This document shows positions 1-9,492 of a stretch of DNA of 64,000 nt, piece by piece. The position numbers were made by a program, and so were the translations under genes. Source of the stretch: Chitinasiproducens palmae (GTDB lineage: Bacteria > Pseudomonadota > Gammaproteobacteria > Burkholderiales > Burkholderiaceae); contig NZ_FNLO01000014.1 in the NCBI RefSeq assembly GCF_900095735.1, positions 62,001 to 126,000 of the forward strand, in the 5' to 3' direction. Position 1 is the first letter of the stretch. Every line of letters starts with the position of its first letter. The notes under the pieces are model-generated. The model searched no databases, was not told the origin of the DNA, and saw nothing but the letters and a program-made list of their open reading frames with translations.

Positions 1-66
1 ACCCCGAAGCGCGGCGCGGTTGACGATGCGGCGCCGTTTCCGTTTGTCTGTTGTTGCCGCTGAAAG

Positions 67-1542
67 ATGATCGTTTCGATATTGCTGGGCCTCGTCGCGC
101 TTGCGTTGATCGCAATCGCCATCCTCGGCGCATTGCTCTGGCAGGCGCTGCGCGGCAGCGGCGATGGCCACGCCGAACGTGCCGCGCTCGCCGCCGATGT
201 TGCCGAGCGGCTGCGCGCGGCACAGGCTGAGAGCGAGCGCGCGCTACGCAGCGAAATCAGCGAAAGTGGCCGGCTCGGCCGCGTCGAGGCCGGCAGCGCG
301 TTCGTCCAATTCCAACAGGCGCTGGGCCAGCAACTGGCCCAGCTCACGTCGACGCAGCGCGAGCAGGTGACCGGCTTCGCACGTGAACTGGCTCGCCTGA
401 CCGAGCAGAATGGCGAACGCTTCGATGTCATCCGCGCCAGTCTCAGCGCTGACGCGGCGAGCAGCCGTGACGAACAGGCCGCGGCGCTGCAGCGCTTCGG
501 CGATACGCTGCAGCAGCAGTTGCGGTTCCTGGCCGAGCGCAACGATGCCGGTCTGGCCGAGGTGCGGGCCACCCTCGAACGCAAACTGCGGGATATCGAG
601 ACGAACAACGCGGCGCGGCTCGACGAAATGCGACACGTCGTCGATGAAAAGCTGCACGCAACGCTGGAGCAGCGGCTCGGCGAGTCGTTCCGGCTCGTCT
701 CCGAACGGCTGGAACAGGTGCAGCGCGGCCTCGGCGAGATGCAGACGCTCGCCGCCGGCGTCGGCGATCTCAAGAAGGTATTGAGCAACGTCAAGACGCG
801 TGGCACGTGGGGCGAGGTGCAGCTCGAGGCCTTGCTCGAACAGTTGCTGACGTCGGAGCAGTATGCGAAGAACGTCGCGACGGTACCGGCGAGCGCCGAG
901 CGGGTGGAATTCGCGATCCGCTTGCCGGGTCCCGAGGAGGGACGCGTGGTATGGCTGCCGATCGACGCGAAGTTCCCGCGCGAGGATTACGAGCGACTGC
1001 TGGATGCGCAGGACCGGGCGGACCCGGCTGCCGCCGAGGAAGCGGCACGCGCGCTGGACGCGCGCGTCAGATTGGAGGCTCGGTCGATCGCGCAGAAATA
1101 CCTGTCGCCGCCTCACACGACTGACTTCGCATTGATGTTCCTGCCGACCGAAGGGCTGTACGCGGAAGTGCTGCGGCGGCCCGGCCTGACCGACGCTTTG
1201 CAGCGGCAATACCGGGTGAGCGTCGCCGGGCCGACGACCTTGAGCGCGCTGCTCAACAGCCTGCAGATGGGGTTCCGGACGTTGGCGATCGAGCGACGTT
1301 CGAGCGAGGTCTGGCAAGTGCTCGGTGCGGTGAAGACGGAGTTCACCAAGTTCGGCGAGGTCCTGGCCAGGACCCGTAGCCAACTCGAGACGGTCACGCG
1401 TTCGATTGACATGGCGGAGCGCCGCAGCCGCGCGATGAGCCGGAAACTCAGCGATGTCGAGGCACTACCCGAAGAAACCGCGCCGCACGTGCTCGGACAG
1501 GGCTATCTCGGTATCGAAGCGGACGACGGCACGGCCCCCTGA
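67..1542 (+). CDS. rmuC: DNA recombination protein RmuC
   Basis: A 491-residue protein with one N-terminal membrane helix (about residues 4-26), a long charged coiled coil (about 40-230) and a C-terminal RmuC domain (about 240-440) containing TRGTWGEVQLEALLEQLL and PIDAKFP. RmuC proteins are thought to be membrane-anchored, nuclease-fold factors that limit inversions and rearrangements between short inverted repeats. Anchor, coiled coil and domain order match the family and the length is normal. The ATG follows a short AAAG. It is the only rightward gene at this end; its upstream context lies outside the window. Identification is firm, the biochemical role is family knowledge. Confidence 0.93.
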   Translation: MIVSILLGLVALALIAIAILGALLWQALRGSGDGHAERAALAADVAERLRAAQAESERALRSEISESGRLGRVEAGSAFVQFQQALGQQLAQLTSTQREQVTGFARELARLTEQNGERFDVIRASLSADAASSRDEQAAALQRFGDTLQQQLRFLAERNDAGLAEVRATLERKLRDIETNNAARLDEMRHVVDEKLHATLEQRLGESFRLVSERLEQVQRGLGEMQTLAAGVGDLKKVLSNVKTRGTWGEVQLEALLEQLLTSEQYAKNVATVPASAERVEFAIRLPGPEEGRVVWLPIDAKFPREDYERLLDAQDRADPAAAEEAARALDARVRLEARSIAQKYLSPPHTTDFALMFLPTEGLYAEVLRRPGLTDALQRQYRVSVAGPTTLSALLNSLQMGFRTLAIERRSSEVWQVLGAVKTEFTKFGEVLARTRSQLETVTRSIDMAERRSRAMSRKLSDVEALPEETAPHVLGQGYLGIEADDGTAP

Positions 1543-1562
1543 GGGCAGGCCGTCGCGCGGTT

Positions 1563-1838
1563 TCAGACTTCTTCGGGAAGGTCGCTGAGGACGATCTCGA
1601 TGCCGCCGAAGCGGCTCGCGACCCAGTTGTAAGCATGGCAGGCGATCCACAGCAGCACAAAGCCGATCAGCGCATTGAAGATCAGCGCGCTGAACACGGT
1701 GCCGAGCGGAATCTCGCCATAGCGGAAGAAGGCCACGACCACGGCCAGCAGCACGATGGGCACGCTGAACGTCAGATAGATCAGGATCAGGGACTTCGCC
1801 GTCTGCCCCGGTGCGATGTAGCTGATTTGTTTTCTCAT
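1563..1838 (-). CDS. small two-helix membrane protein of unknown function
   Basis: A 91-residue protein with a polar start (MRKQISYIAPGQTAK), two hydrophobic segments (about residues 16-39 and 48-70) and an acidic C-terminus (VLSDLPEEV). I do not recognise a family with a known function. A strong ribosome-binding site (AGAGGAGAA, seven to eight bases before ATG) supports it as a real gene. It follows moeA on the same strand by about 85 bp, so it may be the last gene of the molybdenum-cofactor transcript, but nothing in the protein suggests a cofactor role. It converges on rmuC, whose stop lies 20 bp away. Confidence 0.75.
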   Translation of the reverse strand: MRKQISYIAPGQTAKSLILIYLTFSVPIVLLAVVVAFFRYGEIPLGTVFSALIFNALIGFVLLWIACHAYNWVASRFGGIEIVLSDLPEEV

Positions 1839-1923
1839 TTGATTCTCCTCTTTTTGTTTGTCGCGCCGCGTGTCGGCAATCGGCTCCCGGGCCGGCGCAC
1901 CGCACGCGCGTTCATCCGGCCGC

Positions 1924-3225
1924 TCAAAGCAGGCCGTCGAAGAAGGTCACGTCGACCGTATCCCCGGCGTTCACTGCCGCGCGCTCGGCTTCCAGCAGAA
2001 CCAGGCAATTGGCTTGCACCATCGCGTTGAGTGCGCCGGAACTCGGCGAACCGACCGGCGCGACGGTCCAGCCGCCGCCGTCTCGCTGCGCCCGCGCGCG
2101 GATCACTTCGGCCCGCCCGGCGCGCTTCGGCAGGGCGGCCGTCGTCGTCGCCGGCACGCGCGGCACCGGCTCGGCGCGGGCTTGCGCGAGTCGCAGCAAC
2201 GCGTCCCGCACCAGCAGGTAGAACGTCGCCACGACGGCGGCAGGATTGCCGGGCAATCCGAAGAACGGCACCGATTGGCGCGGCTGAGCGGTCGCATCGG
2301 CAGGCACGCGCAGCGTGCCGAACGCGAATGGCCGGCCAGGACGCAGCGCCAGCTTCCAGTATTCGACTTCGCCGGACGCCGCGACCGCCGCGCGCACATG
2401 GTCCGCGTCGCCGGCCGACACGCCTCCCGACGTGATGACCGCGTCGGCCAGCCGCGCGGCATCGACGAGCACCTGCCGCAGGGCTGCCGGATCGTCCGGC
2501 ACGATGCCGAGATCGAGCGGTTCGACGCCGAGCCGCCGGAGCATGGCCAGCAGGTTGAAGCGATTGCTGTCGTAGATCGCGCCGGCCGGCAGTGCGTCGC
2601 CTGGCTCGCGCAGTTCGTCGCCGGTGGAAAACACCGCGACGCGCAGCCGCCGCCTGACCGCGACGCTGGCGATTCCAAGCGACGCCAGTACCCCCAGCGC
2701 CGGTGGCCGCAGCACCGTGCCGGCGGGCAGGGCGATATCGCCGCGCGCCCAGTCCTCGCCGGCGTGCCGGCGGTTCGCGCCGGGCCGCACCGCCGCGCGC
2801 GCGAATTGCACGCGCGCCGGCGAGCACGTGGCGGCCTCGATCGGCACCACCGTGTCGGTGCCTTCCGGCATTGCCGCGCCGGTCATGATGCGCACCGCCA
2901 TGCCGCGGCCGACATCGCCGTCATGCGGCCGGCCGGCAAGCGCGCGACCGACCACCGGCAGGCTCACCGGTTCGCCGTCGGGCAGGCCGGCATGGGCGAA
3001 CGCATAGCCGTCCATCGCCGAGTTGTCGTGGGCCGGCACGTCGATCGGCGCAACCACATCGTCGGCCAACACCCGGTCCAGCGCCTGCGCGAGTGGCAGC
3101 CGCTCGGTTGACAACGCCGCCCCTCGCGCATCGCACAGGACAGCGAGGCGGGTGGCGATGAGGCGGTGCGCGGCATCTGGCGATAGATCGCTATTGCCGG
3201 ACAGCGCCCGGGACGGATCGGGCAT
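1924..3225 (-). CDS. moeA: molybdopterin molybdotransferase MoeA
   Basis: MoeA inserts molybdate into adenylylated molybdopterin, the last step of basic molybdenum-cofactor synthesis. The 433-residue product has the MoeA N-terminal domain (RLPLAQALDRVLADDV, followed by PAHDNSAMDGYA), the central MoCF-binding domain with VFSTGDEL, SNRFNL and ITSGGVSAGDADHV, and a C-terminal barrel with FGLPGNPAAV. I place the start at MPDPSRA because the reading frame upstream of it has no MoeA similarity. It lies downstream of moaA and mobA on the same strand, so all three probably act in one pathway and perhaps one transcript. Confidence 0.95.
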   Translation of the reverse strand: MPDPSRALSGNSDLSPDAAHRLIATRLAVLCDARGAALSTERLPLAQALDRVLADDVVAPIDVPAHDNSAMDGYAFAHAGLPDGEPVSLPVVGRALAGRPHDGDVGRGMAVRIMTGAAMPEGTDTVVPIEAATCSPARVQFARAAVRPGANRRHAGEDWARGDIALPAGTVLRPPALGVLASLGIASVAVRRRLRVAVFSTGDELREPGDALPAGAIYDSNRFNLLAMLRRLGVEPLDLGIVPDDPAALRQVLVDAARLADAVITSGGVSAGDADHVRAAVAASGEVEYWKLALRPGRPFAFGTLRVPADATAQPRQSVPFFGLPGNPAAVVATFYLLVRDALLRLAQARAEPVPRVPATTTAALPKRAGRAEVIRARAQRDGGGWTVAPVGSPSSGALNAMVQANCLVLLEAERAAVNAGDTVDVTFFDGLL

Positions 3226-3336
3226 GACTATTCGTTGCGACAGGGAAAAGGAGTGGCCGGGCGCGTCGTGGCCGGCGGCAAGGCCCACCGGATCGGCCCG
3301 AGCGACGCGCATCCTTGGTCGGGCGCGCTGCCTCGT

Positions 3337-4008
3337 TCAGTCCGGCCCGGGGCCGGGTGAGGCGAGCCGGTGCGCCGCGCGGTCGAGCGCGTCGCGGTCG
3401 TTCGCATTGTAGAACGACCGCCGCTCGCCGAACGCGACGGTGACGGCATTGTGGCGTTGCTGCCACGACCTGACGCGTCGACCGCCGTCCGCCATATAGC
3501 GCGCCAGATCGTCAGCCAGCGCGGCGAGGGCGCTGCCGCGCAGGAGTGCGCACAGCGGATGCACCCGCTCGTCATCGGCCTCGTCCCGCGTCGTCGCGAC
3601 CGCGATCGAGGCATCGCCGAGGCCGGCATGCAGGCGGGCGGCGAGATCGAGCGGCAGGAAAGGGGTGTCGCACGGCGCGCACAGCAACCATCGCGTGTCG
3701 CCGATTGCGCGCAGGCCGGCCAGCATGCCGGCGAGCGGACCGTCGTAGATCGGCGCGGCACCCGGTGCCGCGTCAGGCAAGACCGTATCGGTGACCACGC
3801 GCGAGGCGTAGCGACGATAGCGATCGAGGTTGCGATTCGCGCTGATCACCAGGGCGCCGGCCTGCGGGCGCACGCGCTGCACGACGTGCTCGATCAGCGG
3901 GCGTCCGTCCAGCAGCGCAAGCCCCTTGTCGCAGCCACCCATGCGGGTGCCGGCGCCGCCAGCGAGGATCAGCGCGGTGACGTCGCCGGGCTGTAGCGCG
4001 GCGCTCAT
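3337..4008 (-). CDS. mobA: molybdenum cofactor guanylyltransferase MobA
   Basis: MobA joins GMP from GTP to Mo-molybdopterin to make the bis-MGD cofactor of DMSO-reductase-family enzymes. The 223-residue protein starts MSAALQPGDV and carries the nucleotidyltransferase signature LILAGGAGTRMGGCDKG near residue 14, then IYDGPLAGMLAGL and CDTPFLP. The same frame stays open far upstream into moaA, but homology begins only at this ATG. It sits between moaA and moeA on the same strand. A bis-MGD cofactor implies molybdoenzymes of the DMSO-reductase class elsewhere in the genome. Confidence 0.93.
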   Translation of the reverse strand: MSAALQPGDVTALILAGGAGTRMGGCDKGLALLDGRPLIEHVVQRVRPQAGALVISANRNLDRYRRYASRVVTDTVLPDAAPGAAPIYDGPLAGMLAGLRAIGDTRWLLCAPCDTPFLPLDLAARLHAGLGDASIAVATTRDEADDERVHPLCALLRGSALAALADDLARYMADGGRRVRSWQQRHNAVTVAFGERRSFYNANDRDALDRAAHRLASPGPGPD

Positions 4009-4126
4009 CGTCGCGACCCTCGCCCTGAAAGTCGCAGGGCGTGTCCGTGGGCGGTCCGCGTAGCGCGTTCGCGTGCACGCATCGCGCCCTTCGCGGGAGC
4101 CGGCCGTCCGGACTGTCGTGCCTGTC

Positions 4127-5260
4127 TCATCCGCCGATGTACGACATTTCCACGCGCTTGCGGGCGTGAGCCGGACGTGGCGACGCCTCGCTGCGCAACT
4201 GGGAGTATTGATCGGTGCGGCGTCCCCAGACATGGGCGACCGCCGCGGCCAGGCGTTCATCGGCGTCCGCTGCGTCGCTGCGCAACAGAGCGCGCAGGTC
4301 GGTGCCTTGCCCGGCGAACAGGCAGGTGAACAACCGTCCCTCTGTCGACAGCCGCGCCCGACTGCAGTCGCCGCAAAACGCCTGCGTGACACTGGCCACC
4401 ACGCCGATTTCGCCGCCACCGTCGAGGTAGCGCCAGCGCGAGGCCGTGTCGCTCGGACGGTCCCGCTCGGCCGCCTGCAACGGCAGCGCCGCGTCGACGC
4501 GCGACACGATTTCGTCGGCGCTGACCACGTCGTCGAGGCGCCAGCCGTTGGATTCGCCGACGTCCATGAACTCGATGAAGCGCAGGACCACGCCGGAGCC
4601 GTGGAAGTAGCGCGCCATCGGTACAATTTCCGCGTCGTTGACGCCACGCTTGACCACCATGTTGACCTTGACGGGCAGGCCGGCCTGCTGGGCCGCTTCG
4701 ATGCCGCGCAGTACGTCGGCGACGGGAAAGTCGACATCGTTCATGCGGGCGAACAGCGCGTTGTCCAGTGCATCGAGGCTGACCGTGACCCGGCCGAGAC
4801 CCGCGTCGCGCAGTCGCTGCGCGTGACGGGCAAGCAGCGAGCCATTGGTCGTCAACGTCAGGTCGAGTTGGCCGCCGTCCGGGCGGTGCAGCGCGGCCAG
4901 CTTCTCGACCAGGCGGTCGAGGTGCTTGCGCAGCAGCGGCTCACCGCCCGTCAGCCGGATCTTGTCGACGCCCAGGCCGGCGAAGATGCGCGCCAGCCGC
5001 TCGATCTCCTCGAAGGTCAGCAGTGCCGCGTGCGGCAAGAAACGGTAGTGCTTGTCGAATACCGCTTTCGGCATGCAGTACACGCAACGGAAGTTGCAAC
5101 GGTCCGTGACCGAGATCCGCAAGTCGGTCAGCCGGCGACCGAGTGCATCACGCGGTGCCTGCGCACCCGATGCAAGGCCGTCTGCAACCGGCGGCAGATC
5201 GAGAAGGGTACGGGCATCGACGAGCGGAATGACGGCCCGCTCGCGCTTGTGTGAGGTCAC
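4127..5260 (-). CDS. moaA: GTP 3',8-cyclase MoaA (radical SAM)
   Basis: MoaA is the radical-SAM enzyme that, with MoaC, converts GTP to the pterin precursor Z. The radical SAM cysteines are in [14 protein letters not shown] (about residue 54-62) and the second 4Fe-4S site is in [31 protein letters not shown] is the SAM-binding GGEP motif. The protein ends with the functionally important Gly-Gly (SYIGG). 377 residues, slightly long at the N-terminus, which matches the family from about residue 30. First gene of the leftward moa-mob-moe set; a hairpin pair separates it from rne upstream. Confidence 0.96.
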   Translation of the reverse strand: MTSHKRERAVIPLVDARTLLDLPPVADGLASGAQAPRDALGRRLTDLRISVTDRCNFRCVYCMPKAVFDKHYRFLPHAALLTFEEIERLARIFAGLGVDKIRLTGGEPLLRKHLDRLVEKLAALHRPDGGQLDLTLTTNGSLLARHAQRLRDAGLGRVTVSLDALDNALFARMNDVDFPVADVLRGIEAAQQAGLPVKVNMVVKRGVNDAEIVPMARYFHGSGVVLRFIEFMDVGESNGWRLDDVVSADEIVSRVDAALPLQAAERDRPSDTASRWRYLDGGGEIGVVASVTQAFCGDCSRARLSTEGRLFTCLFAGQGTDLRALLRSDAADADERLAAAVAHVWGRRTDQYSQLRSEASPRPAHARKRVEMSYIGG

Positions 5261-5305
5261 GACAGCGACTTTTTCCGTTCAAAACAACATTTTAGCGCCG
5301 CCGCG

Positions 5306-5373
5306 AAAAGCACGTAGCCGGTGCTTCAAACGCCGAAGGTCCGCCGCGCCTGGCGGCGTGGCGGACCTTCGGC
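5306..5373 (-). terminator. two stacked hairpins ending the rne transcript
   Basis: Read on the minus strand, downstream of rne, the first hairpin has a perfect 14-bp outer stem (5332-5345 with 5360-5373; GGCGGACCTTCGGC arm) extended inward by five more pairs including one G-U, around a 4-base loop. A second, shorter hairpin follows (AAGCAC at 5308-5313 with GTGCTT at 5321-5326) and runs into TTTT in the minus-strand transcript, as in an intrinsic terminator. Together they would separate rne from moaA. Confidence 0.75.
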
Positions 5374-5393
5374 AGATCAATGCAGGCGATGCC

Positions 5394-5429
5394 GCTTACT
5401 TGGACGCTTACTTGGACGCTTGTTCGGAC
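5394..5429. repeat. 12-bp tandem repeat spanning the rne stop codon
   Basis: Two perfect copies of the 12-mer gcttacttggac (5394-5405 and 5406-5417) followed by a third, diverged copy. On the minus strand each perfect copy encodes Ala-Ser-Lys-stop preceded by one more base pair of context, so the last codons and stop of rne have been duplicated as a unit, leaving a second in-frame stop 12 bases further on. Confidence 0.9.
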
Positions 5430-8400
5430 TCGGCCGGGCGCGCGGTCTCGATCTGCGTCATCGGCTGGGCGGGCGCGGCGACACGCGGCTTGCGCCGGCG
5501 TGGCGCGACGGGCGCCTGCGCTTGCGCGGCCTGTTCCGCCTGCACGGCGGCCAGCTTGCTTTGGTCGGTGTTGACCCAGACCAGGCCGGCGGCATCGAGC
5601 ATCGGCTTCAGCGACTCGACCGGCAGGTCGGCCGCCGCCGTTGCCGAATCCGTCTGCGACCCGGTGTCGCTGACACGAGCCGGCGCAGCACCCGTGCTCG
5701 CCACCGGTTGCGCAGCCGGCTCGGCCGGCGCTTGCGCCGCCTCGCTCACCGCATCAGGCACCGGAACCACGGCTACGACCGGGGCGGCGCTAGCGACGTC
5801 CGCGCTCGACGGGGTCGGCGACGCTTCGCCGGACGTGGCGCGCGCGCGTTCGGCCGATTGTGCCTCGGACCCGGCCGGCACATCGCTCGGAATGGCATCG
5901 GCCAACGACTGCTGCGGCGCGACCGGCTCCGCATCCGCGGTGGGCTTGTCGGCAGCGCGCGGCGCGCGTGCCGGTTGCGCGGCTTCCGCCGACTCCGCCG
6001 ACTCCGCCAACGGCGTCGCCTGCGTCGCGGCGGGCGGCGTCACGGCCTGCTCGGCCGACGGAATGCCGACTGCATCGCCGGCGCTGGCCGGCGCGCCAAC
6101 GGCACGGGCCAGCGACGATGCCGGTTCGGCAGCGACCGGCGCGACCGGTACGTCGCTGTGCGCCGCTGGGCTATCGGCCGCTGTGCCGCGTTCCAGATCC
6201 GCCGGCACCGATGCGCCAGCCAGGTCGACCGACGGCGCGTCGCTGTCGGTCGCCACCACCGGCGCGGGCGACGGCTCCGTGCGCTCGGTCGGGGCGACGG
6301 TCGTCGCGTCGGCGGCGGCCAGCACCGCTGCGCGTACGTCGGGCGTGCCGGCGACCGGCGCATCCTCCTGCGCCGTCGCATCCAGCGCCGCTACCGGCAG
6401 CGGCGCGACCGGAGCGTCGTTTGCGTCGTTCCCATCGTTCGCATCGTTCGTCACGGCACCCTGAGCTGCGTCGTCGAGCGCGTCGTTCGGCACGAATGCC
6501 GCTTCGCCGTTCTCGTCGCGATCGCGACGGCCGCCTCGGCGACCGCGGCGGCGCCGACGGCGCTCCTCACCTTCCCGTGCGCTTTCCTCGGTCTCGGCGA
6601 TGGCCGGCGTGGCGATGGCGGGCACCGGTTCGACGGCGTCGCGGTCCAGCGCCGGTGCGGCAGGCACCTGCACCGTCAATGCCTCGACGGCGGTTTCGGC
6701 GGTGACTCCGGCGGCGACATCGGGGCTCCTGCGCTCACGCCGCTGACGGGGCTGCCGTTCGCTGCGGCCGGCGCCATTGCCGTTCGCCTCGGCCACTGCC
6801 TCGCCGGGCGCCACGACCCCGGCCGCGATCACGGCCGCCTCCACCGGGCGTGCCGGCTGGCGCGTGCCGCGCTCGGCGCGTTCGCCGCGCTCCGGCCGTT
6901 CGCCGCGCTCGCGGCGTGCCGGACGCTCGGCGTCGCGCGGCGCCTGTGCGTTTGCGCGAGTCTCGTCGCGCCGTCCGCCGTTGCGGTCGGCCCGTTCGGT
7001 GCGCTCGCCGTCGGCGTCGCGCGTGTCACGACCGTCGCGACCGTCACGGCCATTGCGGCGACGTCCGTCGCCGCGCTCGGCGCGCGAGGGGGTGGCGGGG
7101 GCAACCGGCGTGGCCGGCGCTGCGGGCGTGGCAACCGGTTGCGGCGTGGCCTGCGGCGGGGCGACCAGGCCGAGCACGCGTCGCAGCCAGCCGACGAAGC
7201 CCACTTCGGGCTGCGCTTGCGGGGCGGGCTGGACCGGTGCCGGGGCCACGGCCTCGGGTGCGACCGGCTTGGGCTGGCTGACCGGCGCCGGCTGCGTCGG
7301 CGTGATGCCCTTCACGGCCGCTTCCTGGCGCGGCTTCAGGTCCTCGTCACGGCGGCTGTAACCGCTTTCGGCTTCCAGCTCGCGCGCCGCTTCCAGCGCC
7401 ATCCGATAGCTGGTGCGCGGATCGTCCAGGCGCGGATCGTCGTGGCGCAGGCGTTCGAGCTTGTAGTGCGGCGTTTCGAGGTGCTTGTTCGGAATCAGCA
7501 CCACGCCGACCTTGAAGCGCATCTCGATCTTGTTGATCTCCTGCCGCTTTTCGTTCAGCAGGAAGGCGGTGACCTCGACCGGAACCTGGCAGTGGATGAC
7601 CGCCGTGTTCTCCTTCATCGCCTCTTCCTGGATGATGCGGAGCACCTGCAGGGCGGACGATTCGGTGTCGCGGATGTGGCCCGTGCCATTGCAGCGCGGG
7701 CAGGTGATGTGGCTGCCCTCGGAAAGGGCGGGGCGCAGGCGCTGGCGCGACAGTTCCATCAGGCCGAAGCGCGAGATCTTGCCCATCTGCACGCGGGCCC
7801 GGTCATAGCGCAGCGCGTCCTTCAGGCGCTGCTCGACTTCGCGCTGACTCTTCGACGACTCCATGTCGATGAAGTCGATCACGATCAGGCCGCCCAGGTC
7901 GCGCAGCCGCAACTGGCGGGCGACTTCGTCGGCGGCCTCCAGATTGGTGCGCAGCGCGGTTTCCTCGATGTCGGCGCCGCGCGTCGCGCGTGCCGAGTTG
8001 ACGTCGATCGACACCAGCGCTTCGGTGTGATCGATCACGATCGCGCCGCCCGACGGCAGCGAGACGGTGCGGGCATACGCCGTTTCGATCTGGTGCTCGA
8101 TCTGGAAGCGCGAGAACAACGGCACGTCGTCGCGGTAACGCTTCACCTTGGCGAGGTTGTCCGGCATCACGACGCCCATGAACGCGCGTGCCTGTTCATC
8201 GATATCGTCGGTATCGATCAGGATCTCGCCGATATCAGGCTGGAAATAGTCGCGAATCGCGCGGATCACCAGGCTCGATTCGAGATAGATCAGCAGCGGG
8301 GCGCGCATGCCGCCGGCGGCCGCGTCGATCGCATGCCACAGCTGCAGCAGGTAGTTCAGATCCCACTGCAGTTCCTCGACGCTGCGTCCGATGCCGGCCG

Positions 8401-8905
8401 TGCGCGCGATGATGCTCATGCCTTCCGGCATCTTCAGCTGCGCGATGGCCTCGCGCAGTTCCTGGCGCTCCTCGCCCTCGATGCGGCGGGACACGCCACC
8501 ACCACGCGGGTTGTTCGGCATCAGCACCAGGTAGCGGCCGGCCAGCGAGATGAACGTGGTGAGCGCGGCGCCCTTGTTGCCGCGCTCTTCCTTCTCGACC
8601 TGGACGATGACTTCCTGGCCTTCCTTCAGCGCATCCTGGATGCGCGCGCTGCGCACATCGATGCCGTCGCGGAAGTATTGGCGGGCGCATTCCTTGAACG
8701 GCAGGAAACCGTGCCGATCTTCGCCGTAATTCACGAAGCAGGCTTCGAGCGACGGCTCGATCCGCGTAATCACGCCCTTGTAGATATTGCCCTTGCGCTG
8801 TTCGCGGCCGGCCGTTTCGATATCGATGTCGATCAGTTTCTGGCCGTCGACGATCGCGACGCGCAGCTCTTCCTGCTGCGTCGCGTTGAACAACATTCGT
8901 TTCAT
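5408..8905 (-). CDS. rne: ribonuclease E
   Basis: RNase E is the endonuclease core of mRNA decay and of rRNA and tRNA processing. The 1165-residue product has the N-terminal S1 domain ([20 protein letters not shown] at about 38-57), the RNase E/G catalytic half, the zinc-link CPRCNGTG near residue 405 that holds the tetramer together, and a very long low-complexity C-terminal scaffold (about 510-1165) rich in Arg, Glu, Ala and Pro. The scaffold carries arginine-rich patches ([28 protein letters not shown]) of the kind that bind RNA and partners. Start is [11 protein letters not shown]; upstream codons in frame have no similarity. Repeats in the scaffold are imperfect and in frame. It diverges from rluC. 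Confidence 0.97.
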   Translation of the reverse strand: MKRMLFNATQQEELRVAIVDGQKLIDIDIETAGREQRKGNIYKGVITRIEPSLEACFVNYGEDRHGFLPFKECARQYFRDGIDVRSARIQDALKEGQEVIVQVEKEERGNKGAALTTFISLAGRYLVLMPNNPRGGGVSRRIEGEERQELREAIAQLKMPEGMSIIARTAGIGRSVEELQWDLNYLLQLWHAIDAAAGGMRAPLLIYLESSLVIRAIRDYFQPDIGEILIDTDDIDEQARAFMGVVMPDNLAKVKRYRDDVPLFSRFQIEHQIETAYARTVSLPSGGAIVIDHTEALVSIDVNSARATRGADIEETALRTNLEAADEVARQLRLRDLGGLIVIDFIDMESSKSQREVEQRLKDALRYDRARVQMGKISRFGLMELSRQRLRPALSEGSHITCPRCNGTGHIRDTESSALQVLRIIQEEAMKENTAVIHCQVPVEVTAFLLNEKRQEINKIEMRFKVGVVLIPNKHLETPHYKLERLRHDDPRLDDPRTSYRMALEAARELEAESGYSRRDEDLKPRQEAAVKGITPTQPAPVSQPKPVAPEAVAPAPVQPAPQAQPEVGFVGWLRRVLGLVAPPQATPQPVATPAAPATPVAPATPSRAERGDGRRRNGRDGRDGRDTRDADGERTERADRNGGRRDETRANAQAPRDAERPARRERGERPERGERAERGTRQPARPVEAAVIAAGVVAPGEAVAEANGNGAGRSERQPRQRRERRSPDVAAGVTAETAVEALTVQVPAAPALDRDAVEPVPAIATPAIAETEESAREGEERRRRRRGRRGGRRDRDENGEAAFVPNDALDDAAQGAVTNDANDGNDANDAPVAPLPVAALDATAQEDAPVAGTPDVRAAVLAAADATTVAPTERTEPSPAPVVATDSDAPSVDLAGASVPADLERGTAADSPAAHSDVPVAPVAAEPASSLARAVGAPASAGDAVGIPSAEQAVTPPAATQATPLAESAESAEAAQPARAPRAADKPTADAEPVAPQQSLADAIPSDVPAGSEAQSAERARATSGEASPTPSSADVASAAPVVAVVPVPDAVSEAAQAPAEPAAQPVASTGAAPARVSDTGSQTDSATAAADLPVESLKPMLDAAGLVWVNTDQSKLAAVQAEQAAQAQAPVAPRRRKPRVAAPAQPMTQIETARPAESEQASK
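5985..6008. repeat. 9-bp in-frame repeat in the rne scaffold
   Basis: Near-perfect repeats of ccgccgact(c) encode the minus-strand peptide [10 protein letters not shown]. Similar degenerate runs occur in the same scaffold at about 6414-6452 ([11 protein letters not shown]) and 6879-6917 ([14 protein letters not shown]). All unit lengths are multiples of three, so the frame is kept. Confidence 0.8.
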
Positions 8906-9492
8906 AAAGCGGCTCCAAACGGTCGTGCTGTCCGCTCTGTCGCGGATGCACGCCGCACTTCTTGTCGTTGAGAGCACGCCGGGCTGAAGACTTCGACGGG
9001 AGAATCGCCTGCCCTGGAGAACACAGGCGAGCGCGAACACGCCTGCGGGGCCGTTGCGCGGGCACGCGTGCGCCGGCCGGGCCGGGCACGCCGAGGCAGC
9101 GGGCCGTCAGGCGACTGCCGCCGGCGCCACCGCGCGGAAAGCGCGCCCGGGGCGGCGGCATGGCCGGACGCGAGCGCCCCTGCCGGGGCGCGCGCGACGG
9201 CGCGTTCGCGACCGGTCAGCCCCGATGCGACATCTCGTCGGCAAGGCTGACCAGCAAAAATTCTTTTCGTCCAGAAATCCGTGCAACCTTTCGACCCGGC
9301 CAGTCGGCCGGATGCGCCTGTGGGCGCAATCCCTGCCAAGGCATCGGGTCGGGCGTGCCACCTGCTGCTTGATTCACCGGAATAGCAGCCGATCCGGGGT
9401 GCAAGTAAAATACGCTTTTCCGCACCGGGCAACCGCCTTGCCGCTGCAGTGTCCTGCGCCGCCAAACGGGTGCTGGCAAATTATATTGCAGG
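8906..9492. promoter_or_regulatory. rne/rluC divergent leader region
   Basis: 587 bp without a convincing gene. The half next to rne is extremely GC-rich and full of self-complementary stretches. At the rluC end an AT-rich block carries TAAAAT on the plus strand (9406-9411) and, on the minus strand, TATAAT (9480-9485), so it may be a two-way promoter; I find no good -35 partner for either. If rne starts near the minus TATAAT it would have a leader of more than 500 nt. E. coli rne is autoregulated through a long 5' leader, so a structured leader here would make sense, but that is inference. Confidence 0.4.

Noticed and set aside
5321-8971. A very long open frame opposite rne on the plus strand
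   Set aside because: High-GC antisense shadow with arginine- and histidine-heavy composition; the minus strand encodes complete RNase E.
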